From the NCBI GenBank assembly GCA_036387415.1, contig DASVTU010000032.1:6004-70003 (forward strand): a DNA stretch of 64,000 bases. Reading direction: 5' to 3'. Position 1 is the stretch's first letter; each line of letters opens with the position of its first letter. Source of the stretch: DASVTU01 sp036387415 (GTDB lineage Bacteria; Acidobacteriota; Blastocatellia; Pyrinomonadales; Pyrinomonadaceae). The translations under genes and the position numbers were made by a program. A model generated the notes under the pieces. That model made no database searches, had not been told where the DNA came from, and saw only the letters and a list, made by a program, of their open reading frames with translations. Shown in pieces: positions 46,972 through 55,782 of this stretch.

Positions 46972-47730
46972 TCAGTCAGTCGCACGGGAGTCGCTTTCGC
47001 CGCGCGTGCGTATTAGTTCAATCTCGGAAGCCGGAACGCCACGCACCATCGTCCGGTTAATCATCGGGTGCGCCTCATGCGTCGGCCCGTAGTCGCTATC
47101 GGGATGATAGGCCACAACGAGCATCTCGTCTTCTGCCGTCGTGAAACTGTGTCGTCCCTCCGCGCGGATAATGAAGGCGAGACCGGGCGCGAGCGGAAAG
47201 CTGGCCTCCGGCGTCCGGCACTCGCCGCTGCCGCGCACGACCATGCCGATGCGTACGGAAGGATGCGTATGCTCGGTTTGCGAAGTGTGTGCGGGGAAGT
47301 AGAGAGCGTTCAGGCACGGGTCGCCACGCATCGGCGGTGGGATGAGCAAGGTGTCCATGCAACCGTCGATGTAGCGTAAGCGACCCGCCGGCTCGACTGG
47401 CCCGCCGAGAGTGAACAGGCCGCGATAATCTCGTCTTGTAATAACGATGCCCTGACCTCGACCACCGATATGGCATGAGTCGGGTGCTGCGAAGTACATG
47501 CCTTGTCGCAAATGGAATGTCCCGGCGGCGACTTCGAGCGTCGCAGAACTTTCGTAGACGTAGCCGAAATGTGTCCCGTCGTCGGGGAGTTCCAATACGC
47601 CATCGCGCCACGCCGAGAGGCGCGACGGAAACGTCTCGTCCGTCATCTCGTCGAGATGACCGTGAATGAGCGTGTGGGGAAGAAAGGTTTTATCGGTCAC
47701 GATATGGACGGCGGATAAAGTGAATGACAA
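46972..47730 (-). CDS. cupin-domain protein
   Basis: 252 residues with a TTG at 47730; a GTG at residue 11 or ATG at residue 29 (47646) are alternative starts. A double-stranded beta-helix is suggested by HTHPSVRIGMVVRGSGE (metal-type HxH) and LAPGLAFIIRAEGRHSFTTA, with an earlier less conserved repeat (LEVAAGTFHLRQGMYFAAPD). It is likely a bicupin enzyme or small-molecule binder. It is divergent from, and its start touches, the asparagine-synthetase-like gene on the other strand, so the two may share a promoter region. Substrate unknown. Confidence 0.7.
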   Translation of the reverse strand: MSFTLSAVHIVTDKTFLPHTLIHGHLDEMTDETFPSRLSAWRDGVLELPDDGTHFGYVYESSATLEVAAGTFHLRQGMYFAAPDSCHIGGRGQGIVITRRDYRGLFTLGGPVEPAGRLRYIDGCMDTLLIPPPMRGDPCLNALYFPAHTSQTEHTHPSVRIGMVVRGSGECRTPEASFPLAPGLAFIIRAEGRHSFTTAEDEMLVVAYHPDSDYGPTHEAHPMINRTMVRGVPASEIELIRTRGESDSRATD

Positions 47731-49702
47731 GGATGAAAAAATCCTGTCGAGTGTGCCTTCGCACGACGGAGCATGTCAATGGTTTCCAAGTTTTGGCGAG
47801 AGAGCTGGCATCGGAAGCGGGAATGCTGCGACAATCTTGTTCATGGATTTGGTCACAGCATCGACGCTTCGCTGGCTTCGTGATAGACATCGACGGCAAC
47901 GCCCTTCAGCGACGCTCGCGGGTTGGCGTGTGGCGTATGGAAACATCGGTCGTGTGCAAGAGGAAATTCTTTGGCGGGACGAGCGTTTTGCTGTCGTCGA
48001 GGGGCGTTGGGAAGCGTGTCGGGGCGGGCGTTTCGTCGTCGCGGGGGATGCGTGGCTGACGAACCGCGCCGCATTGTTTGCTGAAGTTGATGTGCCACGC
48101 AGCGATTTGGAGAGTGCACGCGCATCGGAGAAAAACGAATCCGTACTGACAGACCTCGGCCTCATCGCTTTGTTATGGGAGGCGCACGGCGGGCGCACAC
48201 CGGAGTTGCTGGCGGGCGCTTACGCTTTCTGCGTGTGGGATTGCGAACGGGAAACATTGTGGCTGGTGCGCGACCGCGTTGGCGTTGAGACGCTCTACTA
48301 CACGACGGAAGGCGCTGTGCGTTATGCGGGCGCGCGGACGACGGATGTCGCGCGGGGAGCGACGGGCGATGTGGATGCGGTCGCCGTGCGCGATTATCTC
48401 TGCTGTGCTTTTGTGCCGGGCGAGCGGACGATGTGGCGCGACTTACGCGAGGTGCGACCCGGCACGATGCTGCGCGTGCCCGACGACGAAACGACCGTCT
48501 ACTGGCAGATAGAGGAGCATGTCGCCGCCGAACGAATCCCGCTTGAGATTCATGGCGCGCGTTTGCGTGCAACACTGGAACAGGCCGTCAGCGACTATTT
48601 GCCGGGACGCGCGCCCGTGGGCGTCTATCTTTCCGGCGGCCTTGATTCGAGTTGCGTCGCCGCTCTGGCCGCGCGCCTGCACGACGACGCGGTGCATTCT
48701 TATTCGATTCATTTCGGAGAGGAGTGTCCGAACGAACTCGAATTCTCCACCCTCGTCGCTCAACATTGCGGCACCAAGCACCACGTCTTGGAAATCACGC
48801 CCGGAGAGATGTGGGATTTGTTGCCGGAGACGATGGCCTATCTCGACGACCCGATTGGCGACCCGTTGACCGTGCCCAACCTCATCCTCGGACGCGCGGC
48901 GAAGCAAAACGTCAACACGATTTTGAACGGTGAAGGCGGCGACCCGTGCTTCGGTGGGCCGAAGAATCAGCCTATGCTCTTGACTCAGCTTTATCGTTCG
49001 ACACTCGCACCGAACGGACACGGTGAACGACTCGGACAAAGCGGGCAACCTGACGGAGAAACTCTGCGAGCGCAAGACGGGCACATGTTGAACGAATCGC
49101 TTGTGCACATCGCATCTTATCTCGCTTCGTTTCAAAAATGCTCCGCCGACTTGCCGCGTCTGCTGCGTCCAGACGTGTGGGAGAGCGTGCGGACGGAGGC
49201 GTCTGTGTTCGCGGATGCCTTCAACTCTCCGGGTAGTTATCTGAACAACTTGATGTTCATTAACACGCGGTTCAAAGGCGCCGACCACATTCTGACGAAG
49301 GTCAACAATTTGACGCGTGCCGTCGGGTTGCGAGGCTGTTCACCACTCTTTGACGACCGCATCGTGGAGTTGAGTTTGGAGATGCCGCCTGAATACAAGT
49401 TGGACGGGGCGCGCGAAAAAGCTGTGCTCAAGGCGGCGGTCGCAGACCTCCTGCCCGCGCAGATTTTAGAGCGACCGAAAAGCGGGATGATGGTGCCGGT
49501 GCAACGTTGGTTTCGTGAACACTGGCGAAGACGCGCCGGAGCGTTGCTGCTTTCGCGTCGCGCGCGGACGAGGCATTTTATCAATCAGGAGTTGGTACGC
49601 GACTGGCTGGACTATCGTGGAGACGTGTGGGCGCGCTACGGTGTCAAGCTATGGCTGCTCGTCAGTCTCGAATGGTGGCTGCAAACGCACATGCGCGATT
49701 GA
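47720..49702 (+). CDS. asparagine-synthetase-like amide ligase with inactive glutaminase domain
   Basis: 660 residues from the GTG at 47720; an ATG at 47843 is an alternative start, and the far upstream ATG at 47666 would run deep into the divergent cupin gene. The C-terminal ATP-pyrophosphatase domain is clear: VYLSGGLDSSCVAAL (PP-loop, near residue 305), ILNGEGGDPCFGG and ERPKSGMMVPVQRWF. The N-terminal domain keeps the class II amidotransferase scaffold (WLVRDRVGVETLYY) but has no MCGI start, no nucleophile Cys and no NGEIYN motif. Loss of glutaminase is typical of beta-lactam synthetases and lasso-peptide cyclases, which form an amide with an amine already in the substrate. Product unknown. 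Confidence 0.75.
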   Translation: MNDKDEKILSSVPSHDGACQWFPSFGERAGIGSGNAATILFMDLVTASTLRWLRDRHRRQRPSATLAGWRVAYGNIGRVQEEILWRDERFAVVEGRWEACRGGRFVVAGDAWLTNRAALFAEVDVPRSDLESARASEKNESVLTDLGLIALLWEAHGGRTPELLAGAYAFCVWDCERETLWLVRDRVGVETLYYTTEGAVRYAGARTTDVARGATGDVDAVAVRDYLCCAFVPGERTMWRDLREVRPGTMLRVPDDETTVYWQIEEHVAAERIPLEIHGARLRATLEQAVSDYLPGRAPVGVYLSGGLDSSCVAALAARLHDDAVHSYSIHFGEECPNELEFSTLVAQHCGTKHHVLEITPGEMWDLLPETMAYLDDPIGDPLTVPNLILGRAAKQNVNTILNGEGGDPCFGGPKNQPMLLTQLYRSTLAPNGHGERLGQSGQPDGETLRAQDGHMLNESLVHIASYLASFQKCSADLPRLLRPDVWESVRTEASVFADAFNSPGSYLNNLMFINTRFKGADHILTKVNNLTRAVGLRGCSPLFDDRIVELSLEMPPEYKLDGAREKAVLKAAVADLLPAQILERPKSGMMVPVQRWFREHWRRRAGALLLSRRARTRHFINQELVRDWLDYRGDVWARYGVKLWLLVSLEWWLQTHMRD

Positions 49703-49732
49703 ACGTCCGACGCGCACGAATCTCTCGGCGTT

Positions 49733-50893
49733 TCAACCGAAGCTGTCAGATGTGTAGAAGTATGTGCCACCGCCGCCGCCGTCGCCCACAAAGATGGGAA
49801 CCAACGCATCGTTCGATTGCGGGTCGCGGCTCTTGGCGATGCCTTGCGACACGACACGCAAGAGCGTCTGCGGCGTGAAGGATTCAAGCGACACGTAATT
49901 GCCCGCTTTGAGCCAACGCACTTCTTCGGGTTCGAGTGTGGCCGCAACCTCTGCGGGGATGGCTGTCGCCGCAGGCTCGAAGCGGTAAGGCACACTCTCG
50001 ACGAAGACGGAGCGATTGAAGATTTGTCGCGGTAGTAAGCCTAAGTCATAGATTTTCGCCTCGCTTTTGGCAAACCATCGAGAGTTCGTGCGTAGTGTAT
50101 GAAGTAGTTTGACTCCCTGCACGCTCGCATCATGGAGCGCATAAACGCTCAAGGCCGGGTTGCGTTTGAGCATCTCCAACACGGTCTTGAAGATGTCGTG
50201 CGGATATCCGTCAACGCTCAGAACGGCGCAGTTGTGTTCAAAGTGAAAATTGTTGGCGATGAGGCATTGCGCTATTTCCGCGCGGTCGCAGACGATAACG
50301 CGGTCGAAGCTGTAGTTTTTAACTTCGGGATTGATTTCTATCGCTTGCGGCTTACTCTTCGCCGCAACGGGCGGCGGTGGCGGCGGCGGTGGAAGCAGTC
50401 TGCCGCTATCGCCGTTGATTTCGCACCAATGTTTGTACCAGTCTTCGACCTGGTGAGGCGTGACGGTCGTTGTTAGAGGTTTGTTGCCGCGCAAGCGTCG
50501 CCGCAGTTTGGCGCTTGTCATCAACGCGATGCCGAAGCCGACGATGAGAAGAAGCGGGATGAGCCATAACAACGAGAACGCAATGGCTTTGAAGAGCACG
50601 GTTAGTACAATGGAGACGACAATCGTGCCACAGCCCGTCAGTTTCAGGGGTGCTTCAAGTTGCTTGGCGTTGAGACGCTGATTGAAAAAGTAGAAGAACT
50701 GGCGAGGCGTGAAGTAGAGCGAGCCGTTGACGGAGAGAGTCGCCAGCGTATCCTTGAAGAACTTGTCCGTGAACTTACCGCCCAATGAGTATTTTGGGTC
50801 GAACGCAAATGGATGCTGACAGTTTTTGCAGCGCCCGTTGTTGGCTGAGCGGTCTTTAAGTTTGTTGTCCGTGCCACACCTGATGCAGTTCAC
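49733..50893 (-). CDS. zinc-ribbon membrane protein coupled to an amide ligase
   Basis: 386 residues. The GTG start at 50893 overlaps the ligase stop as GTGA, and AAGGAGG lies inside the ligase's last codons, so translation is coupled. An N-terminal zinc ribbon (NCIRCGTDNKLKD...GRCKNCQHPF) is followed by a SLYFTPRQFFYFFNQRL segment and two transmembrane helices (about 100-140, IVVSIVLTVLFKAIAFSLLW). Next come a Pro linker and a C-terminal domain with DRVIVCDRAEIAQCLIANNF ... VLSVDGYP ... VYALHDASVQG, in the order E-G-D of a Toprim-like fold (weak match). I do not know the family. It must serve the same pathway as the ligase. Confidence 0.65.
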   Translation of the reverse strand: MNCIRCGTDNKLKDRSANNGRCKNCQHPFAFDPKYSLGGKFTDKFFKDTLATLSVNGSLYFTPRQFFYFFNQRLNAKQLEAPLKLTGCGTIVVSIVLTVLFKAIAFSLLWLIPLLLIVGFGIALMTSAKLRRRLRGNKPLTTTVTPHQVEDWYKHWCEINGDSGRLLPPPPPPPPVAAKSKPQAIEINPEVKNYSFDRVIVCDRAEIAQCLIANNFHFEHNCAVLSVDGYPHDIFKTVLEMLKRNPALSVYALHDASVQGVKLLHTLRTNSRWFAKSEAKIYDLGLLPRQIFNRSVFVESVPYRFEPAATAIPAEVAATLEPEEVRWLKAGNYVSLESFTPQTLLRVVSQGIAKSRDPQSNDALVPIFVGDGGGGGTYFYTSDSFG

Positions 50894-52737
50894 GTGTACC
50901 TCCTTCTCAACGCTCTGACCAACGGAACAGGCCGTTGCCAAAAGGCGTGCGACGGGTCGCGCGCTCGCTCAAGATTCGGCTCCCAGACGTGCTCGCGCCA
51001 CGCGCGCCACATCAACATCAACCAGAGCGTTTCGCCGATGCGTCGCCCCTGTATCTGTCCGCTCAACTCGCCGTCGGCGATGCGTCGCGCCGCATCCGGC
51101 TGCCACAATTCCTCAGACGCAAGCACACGTGGATGCAGTTTTCTTTTCGACCAACGTCGCAGACGCCCGCTCAGCCACAACGTCAGAGGCACACCCATGC
51201 CGCGCTTCTCGCGCCAGACGGCTTCATGTGGCAAGAGGTCTGCGACGGCGCGTTTGAGTAGATATTTCTCGCATCCTTCGTGTAGCCACAACTCACCGCC
51301 GACGCCAAACGTCCACTCGGCCAGCGACGGCGAGCAGAACAGTGTGCGTACGTCGAGGTTGTAGCTCAAGCCTAGACTGGTGGCGCGCGGTTGGATGTTG
51401 TCTGCGCCTTTGAGTAGGAGATTCGCGCGACGCAGACGGTGGAGCAGGCCGCGCGTGTGCGACGGGTCGAGCGCATGTGTGAGCAGGCTGCGGACATCAA
51501 ACTTGTCGATTATGCGTCGCGTCGCTTCGGTGTAGACGCCCGTTTCATGACCGTGCAAGCGATGAAAGGTTCGCATGTAGCGTGCGGTGAACGTCGCCTC
51601 TGCGTCCGGTGTCGCAGAGGCAAACAAAGGGTTCGCGCCGTGCTCGTAGAGCGACGCGGCGATGAGTGGTTTGTTCGTCCATCCGGCGAAAAGTTGGTCG
51701 CCGCCTTCGCCGTTGAAGACGACGCTGACATCCTCACGCGCGCGTTCGCAGAGGAGCGCAAGCGGTACGGTCACGCCGTCGCCGTAGAGACCATCGAGGC
51801 GTTTGGCGGTCGAAGCAAGCATCCGTCGCACACGACTTGCGTTAACCGGAATCTTTATGAGCGGCATTCTCAAATGACGCGCGACCAGTTCGGCGTAAGG
51901 CGTTTCGGAGAAATAGTCTTTGCCAAAATCGAGCGTATAGGCGCGCACGCGCACGCCTGCGCCGACGAGCAGCGCAGCCGTGACGGATGAATCCAATCCG
52001 CCTGAGAGAAACACGCCGACCGTCTCTCCCGACGACGTTTCGAGTTGCGCTTCGACGCTCGCTTCGAGCAAACGTCGCAGGTCGCGGGCTGCATCTTTTT
52101 CGTCTGTGATTTGCGTCGGGGCTTCGCGCCATTCGTGGCGTCGGAAGGTTTGCGGTGTGGCGGCATGTGACGCGCTGCTCCAAACCGTTTCGGTTCCGGC
52201 GGCGACGGCAGAGATATTTTCGACGGGCGTGAGCGGCGCGGGGATGTATGAGAAGCAGCCGTACGCATAGAAACCGCCGATGGAAATCTCTGCGCGCTCG
52301 ACCACTCGCAGCAGCAATTCGAGCCGCGACGCGAACCAGATGGCTGTGTCCGTCTGCGTCCAAAAGAGCGTCGCGCGTCCGAACGCACCACGCCCCAGAA
52401 TGAGTTCATCGACGCTTGCTTTGACCCACACGTCTGCCGCGAAGCCTCTGCCCGAAGCGGCGAGAGTCGCCGTCAGACTCGCGTCTGCCGCGTCGCTCGC
52501 ACCATCCATCCCGACGGTTTCGAGCGTCGCGTGTCGGCCACAGACGGCGATGGCGGAGTCAATGATGTATGAAGGCTTGGTGCGGTCGGGTTGTGTTGGG
52601 GATGTCTTGCCGTGTAAGCGTCTGATTTTCAATTCGTGGGAACTGAAGCCCGCTAGTGCTTCGGTCAGGAGTCGTTGCAACTTGTCGGACGATTCGTGTT
52701 GGTCGTGCTTGCTCCAATAACCGATGATTATGCACAT
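50890..52737 (-). CDS. second asparagine-synthetase-like amide ligase
   Basis: 615 residues. It starts MCIIIGYW: the Cys2 of class II amidotransferases is present, but the following MCGI, RGPD and NGEIYN-type motifs are lost, and GRGAFGRATLFW replaces VRDRxGxxPLYY. The synthetase half is intact: VGVFLSGGLDSSVTAALLV (PP-loop, near 240), NGEGGDQLFAGW and WREKRGMGVPLTLWL. It is probably an ATP-dependent ligase that adenylates a carboxylate and joins it to a non-ammonia amine. It is the middle gene of a three-gene operon: 23 bases after the membrane protein gene and overlapping the zinc-ribbon gene by 4 bases. It resembles the facing ligase at 47.7-49.7 kb only in general layout. Confidence 0.75.
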   Translation of the reverse strand: MCIIIGYWSKHDQHESSDKLQRLLTEALAGFSSHELKIRRLHGKTSPTQPDRTKPSYIIDSAIAVCGRHATLETVGMDGASDAADASLTATLAASGRGFAADVWVKASVDELILGRGAFGRATLFWTQTDTAIWFASRLELLLRVVERAEISIGGFYAYGCFSYIPAPLTPVENISAVAAGTETVWSSASHAATPQTFRRHEWREAPTQITDEKDAARDLRRLLEASVEAQLETSSGETVGVFLSGGLDSSVTAALLVGAGVRVRAYTLDFGKDYFSETPYAELVARHLRMPLIKIPVNASRVRRMLASTAKRLDGLYGDGVTVPLALLCERAREDVSVVFNGEGGDQLFAGWTNKPLIAASLYEHGANPLFASATPDAEATFTARYMRTFHRLHGHETGVYTEATRRIIDKFDVRSLLTHALDPSHTRGLLHRLRRANLLLKGADNIQPRATSLGLSYNLDVRTLFCSPSLAEWTFGVGGELWLHEGCEKYLLKRAVADLLPHEAVWREKRGMGVPLTLWLSGRLRRWSKRKLHPRVLASEELWQPDAARRIADGELSGQIQGRRIGETLWLMLMWRAWREHVWEPNLERARDPSHAFWQRPVPLVRALRRRYT

Positions 52738-52760
52738 GCGGAGTATGTGGGTCGTGTATG

Positions 52761-53429
52761 CTACTCGACTCGGAAATCGGTTTGACTCACCACGCGGTCA
52801 TTCAAAAGCATCTCGACGCGCCACGCGCCCGCCTGTGCAGCCGCGCCCACAGAGTAGCGGCACGAAGTCGCCCAGACGCTCTTGTCCGTCGTCTTCGTCT
52901 CCCATGCGTTCTGCTTGACGACGCGCCCGCCCGGAGCAATCCAGTTACACTTCAAAGACAAATTTTCCGAAATTGGCACACGCTCAAGCGTCACGCGGTA
53001 ATAAAGTTCGCTGCCGTCGCGTGTGACCGTGCCGAGATTGCCGCCGTCGTCTGTGGCGCGCGTGATGCGTCCGGGTTCGACGGCAGAGACGCCCGCGAGG
53101 GCTCGACGCTGACGCTCGAAGTAGATGCCGACGAATAGAATCAAGGCGAGCAACGCGGCGACGCACGACCCGATTATCCAAAATTTTCGCCGTCTCTCTG
53201 CGGCGAGTGCTTTCTCGTAGCGTTCCTGCGCTAGCGTCTCGGCCTCGCGCCGCTCCAATTCCTGCATCGCCGGAGCGAGCAATTCGACGGGCAGGCTGAG
53301 TTCTTCCAGAATCTGTACGACCTGCGCGCGGTCGAGACGTTCGCGCTCGTTCGCCTCACGAAGTTGAGCCTGCCTGCTCACTTCCGCGACCACACGCGCC
53401 ACCTGCGATTCTGTCAGTTGGTTATTCAT
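52761..53429 (-). CDS. single-pass membrane protein heading the amide-ligase operon
   Basis: 222 residues. A cytoplasmic helical N-terminus (LTESQVARVVAEVSRQAQLR ... VVQILEELSLPVELLAPAMQ, the pattern of short regulatory helical domains) leads to one transmembrane helix (about 85-107, FWIIGSCVAALLALILFVGI). An external beta-sandwich-like domain follows (LKCNWIAPGGRVVKQNAWET ... GAWRVEMLLNDRVVSQTDFR), similar in pattern to DUF3859-type domains. First gene of the minus-strand operon and preceded by an extended -10 promoter. It may anchor or sense for the ligase. Function unknown. Confidence 0.65.
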   Translation of the reverse strand: MNNQLTESQVARVVAEVSRQAQLREANERERLDRAQVVQILEELSLPVELLAPAMQELERREAETLAQERYEKALAAERRRKFWIIGSCVAALLALILFVGIYFERQRRALAGVSAVEPGRITRATDDGGNLGTVTRDGSELYYRVTLERVPISENLSLKCNWIAPGGRVVKQNAWETKTTDKSVWATSCRYSVGAAAQAGAWRVEMLLNDRVVSQTDFRVE

Positions 53430-53469
53430 ACTCTCAAACTCATCAAACTTACGCGCTCGTCTGCACGAA

Positions 53470-53478
53470 ATTATACCA
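53470..53478 (-). promoter_or_regulatory. extended -10 promoter of the amide-ligase operon
   Basis: The minus strand reads TGGTATAAT, a consensus extended -10 element (TGnTATAAT; TATAAT at 53470-53475). The transcript would start near 53463, about 34 bases before the ATG at 53429. No -35 match, as expected for this class. Confidence 0.6.
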
Positions 53479-53638
53479 CGCGATATTCACATCGACGCTT
53501 CCCCGTTTGTGCGCTGCGAGGCTTCAAGCGAGACACGTCAAACGCCTCGCGCGCCTTCCGTCTCACCCGTCCGCCGCTCCTCAAGAATCTCTCAACCAGA
53601 CGGCGTATCATCCGTTTCAGGTCGGACGGAACATTTCA

Positions 53639-53654
53639 GGTGTTTTGAAACACC
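53639..53654. repeat. small inverted repeat in the intergenic region
   Basis: GGTGTTT / AAACACC, 7-bp stem with a 2-base loop, about 120 bases before the Ig/Fn3 gene. Could be an operator or chance. Confidence 0.25.
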
Positions 53655-53771
53655 GGGTTTGACTGTCTCGATAGCCCCCGCAGATTGATGCTCGTCTCCC
53701 ATGCATGCGTCTTCCCACGCGCCCCTCCCCTTAACTTGGTGAAATTATGGAAGTTGCAAGGAGAATTAGCC

Positions 53772-55517
53772 ATGACACGCAAACTTTTCGGGAATACGCA
53801 CGCATACCTCCGGGCAGTGGTTCGATTCGGACTCCTGCCCGCTCTGTTCTGCCTCGCCACGATTTTTACACACTCTCTCACGACTCTGGCGGCCAACCCT
53901 TCGTCGGGCACCATCAGTCCAAATTATGATTACCTTCACTGGTACGGGAAGGAAACGGCGGCCAGTTCTGCGACCGACGAATCCACCTGCATCGAGGGTG
54001 TCAACTGCGACACTTTCTACTTGACGATTTCGGGCGCTCCGTCGGATTGGGTGGGCAAAATCGCCACGGTCAATATCTTCTGGGGCGTCAGAAGTTCCGA
54101 TTATGATTTATACATCCATCGTGGCACCAACGCGGGGCCACTCGTCGCCAGTTCGGCGCACGGCGCGACCGATTCAGACGGAGTTCAAGAGCAGATAACG
54201 CTTGAGCCGAGCATCACAGGCACAGGCGAATTCACGATTCACGTCGTCTATTTTGCGACCACCGGCAACTCTTACAACGGCTCCGTTTCTGTTTCGCTCA
54301 AGATTGATGAGACGCCGACCCCGACGCCCCTGCCAACTCCGTCGCCCACGCCTCTACCCACGCCCGTCCCCAACGTGAGACCCAACAGCGGCCCTGTGCC
54401 CAATGATCCGTCCAACCCTTCCTGCACGTTGCCCGGCGTTCTGGTCATCGACGACCCCGCAGGCGATACGGCCAGTGGGCTGAGCGCGCACGACCTACGC
54501 TCCGTCTCTGTCGCCGAGCCGGGCGACTTGACCGATAAAATGGTTTTCACCATCAAGGTCGGTGATTTGAGTTTGGTTCCGCCGAATTCGGAATGGAGAC
54601 TGGAATTTTCGGGCTTCTGGGCGGACTACTACTGGATTAGCATGAACACGCTCGACCCCTTGCGCGGAGCCGTCTTTTATTACGGCCATTACGAATACGT
54701 CGCGGGGCAACGCAAAAGCTTTACGGACGGCGAAGCCGATGCAGGCACGTATTCACCGGACGGGACGATTCGCATCACCGTCGGCAACGGCAAAGTCGGC
54801 AACTTCATCGCGGGCGAAACCATCTACGGCTTCCTTGCCACAATCCGCGCCTTTGAAGGCGTGCCGTACAATGGTCTGACCGGAGAGATGGACACCAGCC
54901 GCATGAGTCAGGGCTATCAAGTGGTAGGCAACAGGTCTTGTAATTATCTGCCGACCGTAAGCCTGACAAATCCGTTGGGCGGGGCGGTCTTTAACACCGG
55001 TTCCGACATCACGATTACCGCAGACGCCGCTGACAGCGACGGCACAATCAGCAAAGTGGAGTTTTTCCAGAACGGCACGAAGCTAGGCGAGAGCACGGCG
55101 AGTCCCTACAGTTTGACGTGGACGAATGTCCCCTCCGGCACGTACACGCTGACGGCCAGAGCGACCGACAACGTGGGCGCAACGGCGACCTCCGCCAGCA
55201 TCGACATCACCGTCAGAATTCCGCCGCCTGCCGCGCCATCCAACCTCTCTGCGACAGGCATCGGCAACAGCGGCCTCAACAAGAGCGTCGTGACTCTTGC
55301 TTGGAATGATAATTCAGACAACGAACAGTCGTTCCTCATCGAGCGTTCGACCTCATCCGCCGGAGGCTTTGTCGAAATCGGCACGGTCAGCGCAAACATC
55401 AACAGCTTTGCCGACAGAGACGTACAGAGCAAGACCACCTATTACTACCGCGTGCGCGCAACCAACAGCACCGGGCACTCCGCATACTCAAACACGGCGA
55501 GCGTCCATGTGAAGTAA
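53772..55517 (+). CDS. secreted Ig-like/Fn3 protein with Pro-Thr linker
   Basis: 581 residues from the ATG at 53772, which follows AAGGAG; the longer frame from 53685 lacks a ribosome site. Signal peptide GLLPALFCLATIFTHSLTTL-AA. A beta-sandwich of pre-peptidase type (VNIFWGVRSSDYDLYIHRGT) is followed by a TPTPLPTPSPTPLPTPVP linker, a middle domain (LRSVSVAEPGDLTDKMVF ... IRITVGNGKVGNFIAGE), a bacterial Ig-like domain (VSLTNPLGGAVFNTGSDITI ... VEFFQNGTKLGES) and a C-terminal Fn3 (APSNLSATGIG ... TYYYRVRATNSTGHSAYSN). Likely extracellular binding protein; ligand unknown. Ends in a strong terminator. Confidence 0.8.
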   Translation: MTRKLFGNTHAYLRAVVRFGLLPALFCLATIFTHSLTTLAANPSSGTISPNYDYLHWYGKETAASSATDESTCIEGVNCDTFYLTISGAPSDWVGKIATVNIFWGVRSSDYDLYIHRGTNAGPLVASSAHGATDSDGVQEQITLEPSITGTGEFTIHVVYFATTGNSYNGSVSVSLKIDETPTPTPLPTPSPTPLPTPVPNVRPNSGPVPNDPSNPSCTLPGVLVIDDPAGDTASGLSAHDLRSVSVAEPGDLTDKMVFTIKVGDLSLVPPNSEWRLEFSGFWADYYWISMNTLDPLRGAVFYYGHYEYVAGQRKSFTDGEADAGTYSPDGTIRITVGNGKVGNFIAGETIYGFLATIRAFEGVPYNGLTGEMDTSRMSQGYQVVGNRSCNYLPTVSLTNPLGGAVFNTGSDITITADAADSDGTISKVEFFQNGTKLGESTASPYSLTWTNVPSGTYTLTARATDNVGATATSASIDITVRIPPPAAPSNLSATGIGNSGLNKSVVTLAWNDNSDNEQSFLIERSTSSAGGFVEIGTVSANINSFADRDVQSKTTYYYRVRATNSTGHSAYSNTASVHVK

Positions 55518-55541
55518 CGGAGTTTAATCACCAACTGAAGG

Positions 55542-55581
55542 CGCGATGCGGTGCGACGAAGAGCAACCGCATCGCGTTTTT
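55542..55581 (+). terminator. Rho-independent terminator of the Ig/Fn3 gene
   Basis: Perfect 11-bp stem CGCGATGCGGT (55542-55552) with 55566-55576, loop of 13, followed by five T (55577-55581). 25 bases past the stop. Confidence 0.9.
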
Positions 55582-55716
55582 ACTTAGTTTCGGTTGATAT
55601 TTAAGTTTGCTGCGATGCATTTGAGGAAGACTATTCCCAAGCTAAATAAAGGTCTTATGTTCGTCTTGATAATCTGAGGAAGCGAAATGTGCTGCGGCGC
55701 TGCGGTGTAAAATAGG

Positions 55717-55746
55717 TTCACAAGTTGAAAATGGCTGCTATATATT
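55717..55746 (+). promoter_or_regulatory. candidate promoter of the DisA-like gene
   Basis: TTCACA (55717-55722), then TATATA (55739-55744, spacer 16) or TATATT (55741-55746, spacer 18). About 35 bases upstream of the ATG at 55783. Confidence 0.4.
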
Positions 55747-55782
55747 GTGAAAGCACAACGCAACCTTTGAGGTCGTCGAACC

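Noticed and set aside
46972..52737. Lasso-peptide biosynthetic cluster
   Set aside because: Two cyclase-like enzymes are present but no precursor peptide, B2 transglutaminase-like protease, RRE protein or ABC exporter was found nearby.
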